Shown here piece after piece: positions 17,663 through 26,344 of a stretch of DNA of 64,000 nucleotides. Each line of letters begins with the position of its first letter. The stretch's first letter is position 1. The DNA comes from DASTFP01 sp963851035. GTDB taxonomy: Bacteria > Verrucomicrobiota > Verrucomicrobiia > Chthoniobacterales > Terrimicrobiaceae. The translations under genes were made by a program, and so were the position numbers. The DNA is taken from the NCBI GenBank assembly GCA_963851035.1, contig CAWKNY010000009.1, forward strand, positions 248,001-312,000, written 5' to 3'. The notes under the pieces were generated by a model that was not told where the DNA came from, made no database searches, and was given only the letters and a program-made list of their open reading frames with translations.

Positions 17663-19057
17663 TTACGCAAGACCATCAAAGAATCCGAAGAAAACGCCGT
17701 CGGGATCATACTTGTCACGCAAGTCCGCGAGACGTTTCCAGCTTTCCGGAGAGAATGCTCCTGTGGCTTCCGAGGGGAAGGCGACCGGATCCGTTTCGCC
17801 AATGTAATAGCCGGTAATGTAAGGTTTCATGAGCGCCACGCATTCCTGATGCCACGCCGTGTTGGCGTCGTCGTCGGCTGCGTGTTGCCACATCGTCCAG
17901 GGCCCGCCATAGATACGCGCGCTAAGCGAAAGGGCCGCGTTAGGAAGCGACGCAGGAACATTCGGTCCGGTGAAGATCGCAAACAACACGAGCGTTGTCA
18001 GTGAGGGCGCCTTGGCCATATGCTGACTGACCGCCTGCACGATTTCACCGGGATTGGAGTTGGAAAAGATGGCCTTCACCCGATTGCGCATGCCCTCGGG
18101 CCAAAGCGCGCCGGACGCGTCGAACAACTCCTCGAAGACGACGGGCTTGGCCGGCGTTTGCCACAGGCATCTCTCAATCGCAGGACAGTTGTCCAAAGGC
18201 TTCAGAGCCGCCTGCGCAGCCTCCGCTGAATCCTCAAAGACCGTCGCGGAGACCATGCAGACCTTGCCTCCGTTCGACACAGCTTTGTCCTTCAACTCGT
18301 GCGGAGCCGTGAGGAGAAAAAAGCTGAGTTCGATGGTGGGGGATAGCTTGCTGGCAGTGTTTCCGAGCCACTGGGCTACGCTGACCGCCTCATCCAGCGA
18401 ATAATAATAGCTGACGGCATGGATCGCCTCCGGAAGCGGGTACAGTTTGAGGTGATACCGGGTGGCCACGCCAAAGAATCCATAGCCCGCGCCACGAGCC
18501 GCCCAAAAGTAGTCGGCATTATCGCTCTCGCTGGCCGTGATGAGTTTGCCTTCGGCGGTGACGAGTTCAACAGCCTCAACGCTCTCGTTGCCATAGCCCC
18601 ACATCGCCTGGTTCCATGACATTCCTCCGCCCAAGAGGTAGCCACTAAGCTTGACCTGCGGACAGTGACCGCTGGGATAAGCAAGCCCCCTGGCGTTCAG
18701 CACGCGCTGGATTTCCCGATTGCTAATAATCGGCTGCACGATGGCCTTGCGAGCGTCGCCATCGATGGAAATAACCTGATTGAGATTCTTCAGGTCGATG
18801 AGCAAGCCCCCATTTCTTAGCGACGGCTGACACCAGTTGTGGCCGCCTCCGCGGACGACCACCTTCAGCTTGTTTTCCCGCGCAAATCGGATCGCAGCGA
18901 TGACATCCTGCTCGTCGGCCACGGACACCACGATCTGCGGCGCGCGGTCGGGCACGAGACGGTTCCACAAGCCCCCGTAAAGGCGTTCCTTAAAATCCGG
19001 CTCATCGGCTGCGGTAACGGCCCCCTTGCAGGCCTTTCTCAGCGCATCGATGCTCAT
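17663..19057 (-). CDS. FAD-linked oxidoreductase of the berberine-bridge (BBE) type
   Basis: A 464-residue PCMH-type flavoenzyme. The FAD domain has VVVRGGGHNW, whose His is the usual 8-alpha attachment residue, and SGHCPQVKLSGYLLGGGM, whose Cys is the second covalent site. A bicovalent flavin is therefore plausible. The C-terminal YDPDGVFFGF matches the BBE tail. Such enzymes oxidise alcohols, sugars or polyketide/aromatic metabolites with O2. As the frame stands, translation can begin at ATG 19057 (MSIDALRK), giving a protein with no export signal. A Tat signal lies immediately upstream in another frame (19058-19172), so the exported form is probably broken by a frameshift. Confidence 0.85.
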   Translation of the reverse strand: MSIDALRKACKGAVTAADEPDFKERLYGGLWNRLVPDRAPQIVVSVADEQDVIAAIRFARENKLKVVVRGGGHNWCQPSLRNGGLLIDLKNLNQVISIDGDARKAIVQPIISNREIQRVLNARGLAYPSGHCPQVKLSGYLLGGGMSWNQAMWGYGNESVEAVELVTAEGKLITASESDNADYFWAARGAGYGFFGVATRYHLKLYPLPEAIHAVSYYYSLDEAVSVAQWLGNTASKLSPTIELSFFLLTAPHELKDKAVSNGGKVCMVSATVFEDSAEAAQAALKPLDNCPAIERCLWQTPAKPVVFEELFDASGALWPEGMRNRVKAIFSNSNPGEIVQAVSQHMAKAPSLTTLVLFAIFTGPNVPASLPNAALSLSARIYGGPWTMWQHAADDDANTAWHQECVALMKPYITGYYIGETDPVAFPSEATGAFSPESWKRLADLRDKYDPDGVFFGFFDGLA

Positions 19058-19172
19058 GCATGGTGGGTTGGGGGGATTCCGCGCGACCTGTCTGACCAAG
19101 GAACGCGCCGCCGACGGCAGCGGCAGCGCCCGCCACAAATTGCCGGCGGGACAACGAATCGTTCTCATCCAT
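19058..19172 (-). pseudogene. Out-of-frame Tat signal peptide of the FAD oxidoreductase
   Basis: From ATG 19172 the minus strand reads MDENDSLSRRQFVAGAA followed by AAVGGAFLGQTGRAESPQPT, a textbook twin-arginine signal (SRRQF) with hydrophobic core and AxA-like end. This frame is offset from the mature enzyme frame and runs off into unrelated sequence just past 19060. One inserted or deleted base near 19055-19070 would join them. The ATG lies 27 bp after the stop of the upstream ABM gene, a normal operon spacing, supporting this as the original start. Confidence 0.75.
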
Positions 19173-19199
19173 TTGCGCGTTTCCAGCGATGGGTTTTTG

Positions 19200-20150
19200 T
19201 CACCAAGGGAGGAGTCTCCACAGAGCGATCACTTCAAGAGCGAACAGCCCGCAGAGAATTCCAACGCCCTTGGCAGTGACGGCGTTTGCGTTACCCTTCG
19301 GAAACAGCCACCAGCTAAACCAATTCACAAAGAGCGGCATGGTCAGAAAGCTGGTGATCGCGACGCTAATCGCGTTGCCAATGAAGGTGCCCAGCGAGGC
19401 GTGGATTCCCAGGTTCGCTAGAATCGGGCTGAGAAATTTCATCTCCAGCATCACGATCGGAAACAATCCCAGCAGCACCAGCATCGCAGCTTTCCAATTC
19501 GGCGGAGCCTCACCCGTCATCGGATCGATCGGCACCCAACCAGGAAAGGCCGTGGCGAGCCGCATCAGTTCCTCGCTCTCGATAAATTCCCGCGTCTCCG
19601 AAAGTAACGACTTGCGCTCTGGCGCGTTCATCCACGCCTCGAGGTGCTCGGCGGAATCGTAGCGTAGAATCGAAGTCCAGTGCCCGTCGCCTCCCCCCGC
19701 CGGAGGCTGAAGGTACATGCCGCGGTATCCCGGATACTTTGCCTGCGCAGCCTGAATGCGCGTGGCCCATTCACGGTAGCGATCGGCCATGCCGGGCCTT
19801 ACCTTCGAGAAGATGACCTCCGTCACATCGCCCCTCGGAATTGCTCCTGTTCCGTCGGAGCTGACCGTCTCGCCAAAATTCCCGCCATCCACCAGCGGGA
19901 CGACCTCCCCGAGGATCGCGCCGCGTTCCGGCGATCGCTTCCAAGCGGCGAGAGCTTCCTCGGACTCGAAATTGGCAATGATCGTCCAAGGGATTTCCGG
20001 TTTGCCGTCGGGTGGTGGCACCATGTCGGTGCTGATGAATCCGGCAAATTTGGAAATCGCCGCGGAATGTTTGGCCTGCCAGGCGGCGAAGACCGCTTCG
20101 GAACCGGGATGAACCCTGGCAGTCGATATCAGAACCGCAGGTTTGTTCAT
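19200..20150 (-). CDS. Tandem ABM-domain protein with C-terminal membrane region
   Basis: A 316-residue protein. Residues about 5-100 and 110-205 are two ABM-type ferredoxin-like units (VLISTARVHPGSEAVFAAW, then VIFSKVRPGMADRYREW). They are followed by three hydrophobic helices (about 220-315) with a NWFSWWLFP motif. The ABM pair faces the cytosol or periplasm depending on topology. Similar two-ABM membrane proteins are known but not characterised. It is the first gene of the operon ABM / FAD oxidoreductase / Bcr-CflA exporter / porin. A role in handling quinone-like or aromatic compounds is inferred from context only. Confidence 0.83.
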   Translation of the reverse strand: MNKPAVLISTARVHPGSEAVFAAWQAKHSAAISKFAGFISTDMVPPPDGKPEIPWTIIANFESEEALAAWKRSPERGAILGEVVPLVDGGNFGETVSSDGTGAIPRGDVTEVIFSKVRPGMADRYREWATRIQAAQAKYPGYRGMYLQPPAGGGDGHWTSILRYDSAEHLEAWMNAPERKSLLSETREFIESEELMRLATAFPGWVPIDPMTGEAPPNWKAAMLVLLGLFPIVMLEMKFLSPILANLGIHASLGTFIGNAISVAITSFLTMPLFVNWFSWWLFPKGNANAVTAKGVGILCGLFALEVIALWRLLPW

Positions 20151-20356
20151 AGTGCGCGGGCGTTGAGTTGTTGTTCAAAAGGCGGTCCCGCCAGCGGTCG
20201 GTGAGGTCAAAGGCTTGGAGCGGCGATCTCCCCAGCGCCGATCGCCCGTTCTGAGCAAGCCCTGCCGGTTGCCGACCCTTCTTCTATCCTCGCCGCTTCG
20301 CATACAGCCCGCCTCGATGACGTCGCTGCGCCATTGTCTCCGGAGTCTTCTGTCCC

Positions 20357-20986
20357 TTAGTAAGGATGCCTGTCCTTCTTGTTCTGCCAAGCCTCACAGG
20401 CCTTGAGGGCGTAATCCCGTTCAAAGTCCGGAAAGCACTGGATGGCTTTACGTTCCTTCCAGGGCAACCGGAAATCGATGTATTGAAACTCATCATCGAA
20501 ACCGATCTTGCTTGTATCTTCGAGGCGCGTTCCGAAGTAGACGCGATCGATGCGCGCCCAATAAATGGCGCTCATGCACATCGGGCACGGGGCGCCGTTC
20601 ACATAAAGATCACAACCTTTGAGCATCTGCGCCCGCTCCGGGACGGGATCCGGCGAACCCTTGGGACGCGGGATCATCTTAAGGTTTCCTTCATAGTAGT
20701 CGGAACCAAGCAGGGCTTTGGAATTGATGCGTGAACACGCATCGATGATGGCGGTCACCTCGGCATGATAGACCGGAATCCCTGTCAGAAGGACGCGGTT
20801 CTGCCCGCGGCCAATGATCGTGCCATCCCTGACGATCACCGCCCCAAAGGGGCCGCCCCATCCCTTCTCAACGGACTCGATGGCAAGCTGCGTCGCCTCG
20901 TGGAGGAACTGCTTCTTGTATTCGATGCTTTCAATATCTACTGCGCTCGTATCCTCTACTGCGCTTATGTTTTCTACCAGGCTCAT
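20357..20986 (-). CDS. Nucleoside/guanine deaminase (CDA fold)
   Basis: A 209-residue zinc deaminase of the cytidine-deaminase fold. Zinc and proton-shuttle residues are visible in YHAEVTAI (His, Glu) and PCPMCMSAIYWA (two Cys). The closest general type is GuaD-like guanine deaminase or a related base/nucleoside deaminase. An insertion between the two motifs (about 35 residues) is larger than in TadA, arguing against a tRNA deaminase. ATG at 20986 follows CTATAAGAT, a promoter-like word very close to the start. It is a single gene with long flanks on both sides. Confidence 0.87.
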   Translation of the reverse strand: MSLVENISAVEDTSAVDIESIEYKKQFLHEATQLAIESVEKGWGGPFGAVIVRDGTIIGRGQNRVLLTGIPVYHAEVTAIIDACSRINSKALLGSDYYEGNLKMIPRPKGSPDPVPERAQMLKGCDLYVNGAPCPMCMSAIYWARIDRVYFGTRLEDTSKIGFDDEFQYIDFRLPWKERKAIQCFPDFERDYALKACEAWQNKKDRHPY

Positions 20987-21390
20987 ATCTTATAGGTTCA
21001 GGTTGTTGTTGGTGTTTCTGAGTTAAACTCTCAAGTTCCGTCCGAACCGGACAGAAACCTCGACACGTAACGCCCTCGGCAGTCGATACCAATGCACATC
21101 CAATAAATAACCCTGGGATCGCGTATCTCGGCGAATGGCGAGGAGCCCGACAGTGGGGTAGGCGTTCTCAAGCGGGAAAGTGCACATAACCATGCTCGTG
21201 GACGTCCGTCTTGCCAAGTCAAAAAAACACGACTCTGGTTACATACGGCCTCACACCGTGATTTACGGATGCTACAACAGGGTGAACGGTTTTCGCGTCC
21301 CGTTGATACTCAAGGACCTGGCAGTGGCCAGCCGTCCCAGGACGGTGCCACCAAATTACTCTTTCTCTTCTCCGTCGTATCGCGCACCGA

Positions 21391-21407
21391 CGGGTCTCCC
21401 TGACCCG
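21391..21407 (+). terminator. Candidate hairpin terminator
   Basis: CGGGTC-TCCCT-GACCCG is a perfect 6-bp stem with a 5-base loop, followed by ATCGTTTTC on the plus strand. The short T run makes it a weak Rho-independent terminator candidate for an unrecognised upstream transcript. Confidence 0.35.
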
Positions 21408-21440
21408 ATCGTTTTCAGGCGAGAGGATGATTGTTCCGGC

Positions 21441-21452
21441 AAATCGCGATTT
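21441..21452. promoter_or_regulatory. 12-bp perfect palindrome (possible operator)
   Basis: AAATCGCGATTT is a perfect 12-base palindrome immediately left of a 9-bp inverted repeat. Perfect symmetry without a loop suits a dimeric DNA-binding protein rather than an RNA hairpin. Confidence 0.3.
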
Positions 21453-21455
21453 CTC

Positions 21456-21487
21456 GCCCTTCGCAAACAGTCCATTTAGCGAAGGGC
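21456..21487. repeat. 9-bp perfect inverted repeat
   Basis: GCCCTTCGC and GCGAAGGGC are perfect 9-base complements separated by 14 bases. No T run follows on either strand, so a classical terminator is unlikely; a structured RNA or protein-binding site is possible. Confidence 0.45.
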
Positions 21488-21858
21488 AAAGTTGAGATTC
21501 GCCCGACTGCGTCACCCCCCGCAGACAAATCCCGCGACTCGCGTTCCCTCCCACGAACATAACAGAGATACAACCTAGCCGTTACGTGCAGGGTTATCTC
21601 TTTGTTTGATGCTAAGCTAAGCAAGCACCACAATCGTTCTCAGCGTCATCGGTGACTAGCGATCTCACGATTGAGAGCTGGCGTAGTATCGATCCAAGGA
21701 CCCGCAGCCGAGGGGACGTGAAAGCAAAGAAAATATAAGCGCAAGAGCGGACATTGTTTCGACAAGAGTCGCTTCCACCAAGTTGGCGCCAACGTGGGGA
21801 CGACCTCGAGTCCAAACTCAGGCAATCTAATGGGTGTCGCTGTCAAAAGAATCATAAA

Positions 21859-22692
21859 ATGTTATCTGGTCATTCCGCCAGCGATCACGATCTTATCGAC
21901 CGCATGCATCTTCTGAACGAGATCGCGAGCACGTTTGCTGACCTTGCCGGAGTCGAAGCTGTGGCGTGGTGCGGATCTGCTGTGCTTGAGAGGGCTGATT
22001 CTTTGTCCGACTACGATCTGTATGTCTATTGGCGAACGCCTGTGCCGCTCGATGCGCGCAGGGAAATTATTGCACGCCGTGCCTTTGAGTACCAGCTCGA
22101 CAATGACTTTTGGGAGTTGGAAGACGAGTGGAGCGAACCCGACGGTCTGCGATATAATGTCATGTACTGATCATGCCGGGACGCGGAAGAAGAGGTCGAG
22201 CGGCGACTCGTGCAGCAGGTGGCTTCTCTCGGGTACACCACGGCGTACTGTTTCAGTGTGAGCCATTGCAAGATTCTGGCGGACGTCAATGGCTGGTTGG
22301 CAGCGCTGCAGCGCCAAACCCGCAGAGTCTATCCCGATGGCCTGCTCAAGGCGATTCTGGAAAGGAATCGCCCGGTTCTCGGTGGCGGCATGCAATCCTG
22401 TTACATTGAGCAGATCAAAGCCGCTATCATCCGGCAGGATCCGGTCAGCCTCAACCACCGCGTCGCAGCGTGGCTGGCGAGCTATTTCGATATTCTCTTT
22501 GCGATCAACGGCCGGTTTCATCCAGGTGAAAAGCGACTGCTCATGTACGCCCGGGAGTTGAGCAATCTGCCTGAGGCCGCCTTGTCCGATGTCTGGCAAT
22601 TGTGCGTCTTCTCCGGCATGCTTGATGCCCCGATTGCAGCTCACCTGGAACAGATGCTGGAAAGGCTCGACGAAAGAATTGCGAAGCTCTGA
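21859..22692 (+). pseudogene. Nucleotidyltransferase-fold protein (DUF4037-like) interrupted by TGA
   Basis: One continuous frame runs from ATG 21859 to the stop at 22690-22692, except for a single TGA at 22168-22170. Before it, WCGSAVLERADSLSDYDLYV shows the Pol-beta nucleotidyltransferase GS...DxD pattern. After it, the same frame continues SCRDAEEEVERRLVQQVASLGY, a nucleotide-free helical region with FHPGEKRLLMY, in keeping with DUF4037-type proteins. Restored length is 277 residues. TGA differs from CGA (Arg) by one base, so a nonsense mutation is the simplest reading. The N-terminal fragment retains the catalytic pattern but lacks the helical half. Confidence 0.75.
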
Positions 22693-22791
22693 TCGGGTCA
22701 GGCCAAACGAGTGTTGGGATTTCTCCGAAATCATTTCCGAAAAGCGTCCTAAAAAGCGAGAGCTTGGGGAGCACGCCCGTCCTCGGGTGTG

Positions 22792-22815
22792 GTGCCCGGT
22801 GTCCGCGCCGGGCAC
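22792..22815. terminator. Hairpin between convergent genes
   Basis: GTGCCCGG and CCGGGCAC form a perfect 8-bp GC-rich stem with an 8-base loop, between the end of the nucleotidyltransferase gene (+) and the end of gatB (-). There is no T run on either side, so it would be a structured Rho-type or bidirectional end at best. Confidence 0.4.
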
Positions 22816-22851
22816 AAGCGTCGGTTACTCGCCAACGGCCGATGGTGGCTA

Positions 22852-24309
22852 TCAGGAACCCAGCTTTTTCTGCAGGACTTCGCCGGCGAGCTGAGGGTTG
22901 GCCTTTCCTTTCGAGAGTTTCATGACCTGGCCCTTAAGGAAGTTCAGGGCCGCGAGTTTGCCGGCTCTAAAGTCGGCAGCGGGGCCTGGATTGGCATGAA
23001 TGACTTCGTCGGCCAGTGCCTCGATGGCTGACGTGTCGCTCACCTGCTCGAGCCCTTTTTCCTTGACGATTTCGGTGGCCGAACGGCCGGATGCAAACAT
23101 TTCCGCGAAGACCTCCTTGCCTTGTTTGGAATTGATTTTCCCCTCGTCGATCAGGTTTACGAGTTCATCAAACGCGGCAGGCGTGATCGGACATTCGACG
23201 ATGGTCTTGCTGGCCGACGAGAGGGCGCTCTGAAGGTCGTTAAGAATCCAGTTCGCCACGCTCTTCGGCTTCCTGGCCCCAGCCGCAGCGATCTCGAAAT
23301 AGCTCGCGGTGGCCAGGTCGCTCGCCAGCACGGTGGCGTCATACTCGGTCACGCCAAAGTCCGCGACATAGCGCGCCCGTTTTTCCCAAGGGAGTTCGGG
23401 CTTTCGGCGGCGGGCTGCCTCTAGGATTGCAGCGGTCTTCACGGGCAGGAGGTCCGGGTCCGGGAAGTAGCGGTAGTCGTGTGCGCTCTCCTTGATGCGC
23501 ATCAATTGGGTTTCGCCCCGCACGTCGTCCCATCGGCGGGTCTCCTGCTCGAGTGTGCCCCCATTGTCGAGCACGTCGATCTGGCGATCGATCTCGAAAG
23601 CCAAAGCGCGACGAACGCCTGAGATCGAATTCAGATTCTTGAGTTCGATCTTGGCGCCCCATTGATCGGTATCGGAAGGCCGTACCGAGACGTTGACGTC
23701 GCAGCGAAGTTGTCCTTTCTCCATGTCGGCGTCGCTGATCCCACCGTAGACAACCAATTGCTGGAGGACGCTAAGGTAGGCAAAGGCCTCTTCCGGGCCG
23801 GCAATATCGGGTTCGCTGACGATCTCGAGCAGTGGCGTTCCCGCCCGGTTGAAATCGATGCCGGTTGAATTCTCCATGTGGAAGCTCTTGGCGACATCCT
23901 CCTCGAGATGAATCCTCACGAGGCGGATCTTCTTGTCCTTGGTAGCGATGGATTTTTGGGCATCCTTGGGATACGCCAGATCGTGGAGGGGGACCACGCC
24001 GCCGAGGCAGAACGGCAGATCGTATTGGCTGATCTGATAGTTCTTGGGCATGTCCGGATAGAAGTAATTCTTGCGGTCAAATTTGCAGACCTCGGGGATC
24101 TCGCAGCCGAGCATGAGGCCTGCCAGCGCGGTCAGGCCCAACGCTTCCTCATTCATGACGGGAAGCGCGCCAGGGAATCCGAGGCACACCGGGCAGATAC
24201 GGGTATTCGGCTCCGCGCCATGTTCGACGGCACAGGCGCAGAACATTTTCGTCCGCGTCTTCAGCTGCACATGTACTTCGAGACCGATCGTGGCGATGTA
24301 GTTGGGCAT
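22852..24309 (-). CDS. gatB: Asp/Glu-tRNA(Asn/Gln) amidotransferase subunit B
   Basis: A 485-residue GatB. The N-terminal kinase-like domain opens IATIGLEVHVQLKT; zinc ligands lie in MFCAC and CPVCLGFPG, with YFYPDMPKNYQISQ and GTPLLEIVSEPDI also typical. The C-terminal YqeY-like tail (about 340-485) contacts the tRNA. With GatA and GatC it amidates mischarged Glu-tRNA(Gln) and/or Asp-tRNA(Asn). GatA and GatC are not in this window, so the complex genes are split. It ends a minus-strand series; the cvpA-like stop is three bases upstream of its ATG. Confidence 0.97.
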   Translation of the reverse strand: MPNYIATIGLEVHVQLKTRTKMFCACAVEHGAEPNTRICPVCLGFPGALPVMNEEALGLTALAGLMLGCEIPEVCKFDRKNYFYPDMPKNYQISQYDLPFCLGGVVPLHDLAYPKDAQKSIATKDKKIRLVRIHLEEDVAKSFHMENSTGIDFNRAGTPLLEIVSEPDIAGPEEAFAYLSVLQQLVVYGGISDADMEKGQLRCDVNVSVRPSDTDQWGAKIELKNLNSISGVRRALAFEIDRQIDVLDNGGTLEQETRRWDDVRGETQLMRIKESAHDYRYFPDPDLLPVKTAAILEAARRRKPELPWEKRARYVADFGVTEYDATVLASDLATASYFEIAAAGARKPKSVANWILNDLQSALSSASKTIVECPITPAAFDELVNLIDEGKINSKQGKEVFAEMFASGRSATEIVKEKGLEQVSDTSAIEALADEVIHANPGPAADFRAGKLAALNFLKGQVMKLSKGKANPQLAGEVLQKKLGS

Positions 24310-24312
24310 GGT

Positions 24313-25200
24313 TTACCGACGTTTCTTTGGCGACGGAGACGGAGAGGGTGACTGAGAAGGTGGTGGAGGTTCCAGCGCGAATTTCAATGCGGCTGGAAGG
24401 TCGATTCTTCTAAGCTGCTCGGCAAAGACGGGATCTTTCCAGACAGCGGCAACGGCTGGACTATTGAGAATCTTTAAAACGTTCTTGTTCTGCCACGCTC
24501 GGATTATATCCGGATCAGCAAAGAGGTCGACAACGCGGGGATTGTGCAGGATCTCCTCAATCCCGGGATAGTCGAGAAACCGCAGCATTTTTTCCTGATC
24601 ACCGGTCAACGTTCCGATCTGCGCCGCCAGCTGGTAAAACTGCGGAGGCAAAGGGTCGGCCGACGCGAGAAGGCGCCCCGCCGGACCGAGTTCCAGCGAT
24701 TTTTTAAACGTGACCAGCCCGACCGCCAGTCTGGCGTGGGGATCAGGGGCCTGGGCCAATTCCGTGCCTGCCATGCGGGATTCAGCCAAAGCGCCGAGGC
24801 TGCGCACGGTGGCAATGCTCGCCAACAGAACTGCCAGCCCGATCAAAAAGCCGAAAAGCGCGCCGCCAACTCCCCAAATGAACCGAAGCGGTCCGAAAGC
24901 GTAATGCTCAGTTTGCTTGAAGGTCAATGCTCCGATTAACCAGATCGCAAAGAACAATAAGACCCCCAGGCCGCCTCCAACGACCACACCCACCAGGAAT
25001 CCCGAAAGATAGCGAAGTCCGCCGAAAGGCGCGGCAGCGACCTCAGCGGCGAGCAAGCCGAACACGGTCGAGACAAAGATGGCAGCGAAATTCACCCCGC
25101 TGCGGAAAAGCCCGGCCCGCCACCCCCGCCACGTCTGCCAGAGGAGAAAGATGGCGGCTGCGAACAGGAAAACCGTCTGCCAAAATGGTGAGCCGCGCAT
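24313..25200 (-). CDS. CvpA-family membrane protein
   Basis: A 295-residue protein. Four hydrophobic helices in residues about 5-145 carry the CvpA pattern (WRGWRAGLFRSGVNFAAI, then GGLRYLSGFLVGVVVGGGLG). A soluble C-terminal domain of about 150 residues follows, containing repeated short units around DYPGIEEILHNPRVVDLF and DPDIIRAW, ending in a Pro/Ser/Lys-rich tail. CvpA was named for colicin V production; the general role of the family is unknown, with envelope homeostasis suspected. ATG 25200 is chosen because it starts the first helix and lies four bases after the aroC stop. Confidence 0.8.
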   Translation of the reverse strand: MRGSPFWQTVFLFAAAIFLLWQTWRGWRAGLFRSGVNFAAIFVSTVFGLLAAEVAAAPFGGLRYLSGFLVGVVVGGGLGVLLFFAIWLIGALTFKQTEHYAFGPLRFIWGVGGALFGFLIGLAVLLASIATVRSLGALAESRMAGTELAQAPDPHARLAVGLVTFKKSLELGPAGRLLASADPLPPQFYQLAAQIGTLTGDQEKMLRFLDYPGIEEILHNPRVVDLFADPDIIRAWQNKNVLKILNSPAVAAVWKDPVFAEQLRRIDLPAALKFALEPPPPSQSPSPSPSPKKRR

Positions 25201-25204
25201 GGGA

Positions 25205-26296
25205 CTAGCGGGGCAGGCAATCTTGCGCGCGCTGACGCAACGCATGATCGCAGAGCACGAGAGCTGCCATGGCCTCGACCATCGGCACGGCACGCGGAAG
25301 CACGCACGGGTCGTGCCGTCCGCGGGCTGCGAGCTCGGTCTCTTCTCCGGAGACGGTCACGGTTTGCTGAGGCTTGGCGATCGTGGCCGTCGGCTTGAAG
25401 GCGACGCGAAAGACAATCGGTTCGCCGTTGCTAATGCCGCCCTGAATTCCGCCAGAAAGGTTTGTCACTGTTCGCACACGGGTTCCCTTCATACGGAAGG
25501 CGTCGTTATGCTCAGAACCCTTGAGCTTCGATCCCGCAAATCCCGAGCCAATTTCGAAGCCCTTTGTCGCCGGCAGGCTCATCATGGCCTTCGCCAGATC
25601 CGCCTCGAGCTTGTCAAAGACGGGCTCGCCCAGTCCGGGTGGCGCCCCGCGAACCACACCCTCGAGCAAGCCACCGACAGAGTCTCCATCGCTGCGGACC
25701 TGCTTGATGCGTGCGATCATTGCCGCGGCGGCGGCGGCGTCCGGGCATCGCACCACATTGGTCTCAATCTCCTCGAGCGTTACGGTCTCGGGATTTGCCT
25801 CGGCCTCGATATCATGAATCGCGATCACATAGGCAAGGATCTCGATTCCCGGGAAGAGAGTCTTCAGCAGCTTCTTTGCCACCGCGCCAGCTGCCACGCG
25901 TCCAATCGTCTCACGCGCCGACGCCCGACCGCCTCCCTGCCAGTTTCGGATACCATATTTTGCCTGATATGTGAAATCGGCATGCGACGGACGAAACATG
26001 GTCTCCATTTCCTTATAAGCCTCGGGGCGCGCGTCCGTATTTCGAACCATGATCGAAATCGGCGTGCCCAGCGTGAATCCCTGAAACACCCCCGAGAGGA
26101 TCCGGCAGAGATCCTCCTCCTTGCGCGGGGTGACGATGTCACTTTGCCCCGGGCGACGGCGGTCGAGATCGGGCTGGATATCTTTCTCCGAAAGGGCTAG
26201 TCGCGGAGGACACCCATCGATCACCACCCCCACCCCGCCCCCGTGAGACTCGCCCCAAGTCGCAATGCGGAAAACTTCTCCAAAGAAACTTGCCAT
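25205..26296 (-). CDS. aroC: Chorismate synthase
   Basis: A 363-residue enzyme converting EPSP to chorismate with reduced FMN, the last common step of aromatic amino acid synthesis. Signatures visible are GESHGGGVGVVIDG near residue 14, DRRRPGQSD, GTPISIMVRN, RPSHADFTYQAKYG, GGGRASARET and GGISNGEPI. The ATG at 26296 (MASFFGEVFR) is the family start; an upstream in-frame ATG adds 15 unrelated residues. aroD and trpD of the same pathway lie far away at 57.8-59.5 kb. Confidence 0.97.
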   Translation of the reverse strand: MASFFGEVFRIATWGESHGGGVGVVIDGCPPRLALSEKDIQPDLDRRRPGQSDIVTPRKEEDLCRILSGVFQGFTLGTPISIMVRNTDARPEAYKEMETMFRPSHADFTYQAKYGIRNWQGGGRASARETIGRVAAGAVAKKLLKTLFPGIEILAYVIAIHDIEAEANPETVTLEEIETNVVRCPDAAAAAAMIARIKQVRSDGDSVGGLLEGVVRGAPPGLGEPVFDKLEADLAKAMMSLPATKGFEIGSGFAGSKLKGSEHNDAFRMKGTRVRTVTNLSGGIQGGISNGEPIVFRVAFKPTATIAKPQQTVTVSGEETELAARGRHDPCVLPRAVPMVEAMAALVLCDHALRQRAQDCLPR

Positions 26297-26344
26297 GTCT
26301 TCAGCAGAAATACGGCCTCGCTGCCGGCGGTGACAGGACAAAAA

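Larger units (their letters stand above)
20987..21858. other. Long intergenic region with clustered dyad symmetries
   Basis: About 870 bases without a recognisable gene. It contains three separate inverted repeats within 100 bases (21391-21407, 21441-21452, 21456-21487), listed individually. This is more structure than elsewhere in the window and is compatible with a small RNA, a terminator pair or regulator-binding sites. Short open frames on both strands have no recognisable domains. Confidence 0.5.

Noticed and set aside
22168..22170. Recoding of TGA or TAG as sense codons
   Set aside because: Many intact genes in the window end in TGA or TAG with overlapping starts of the next gene, so both act as normal stops.
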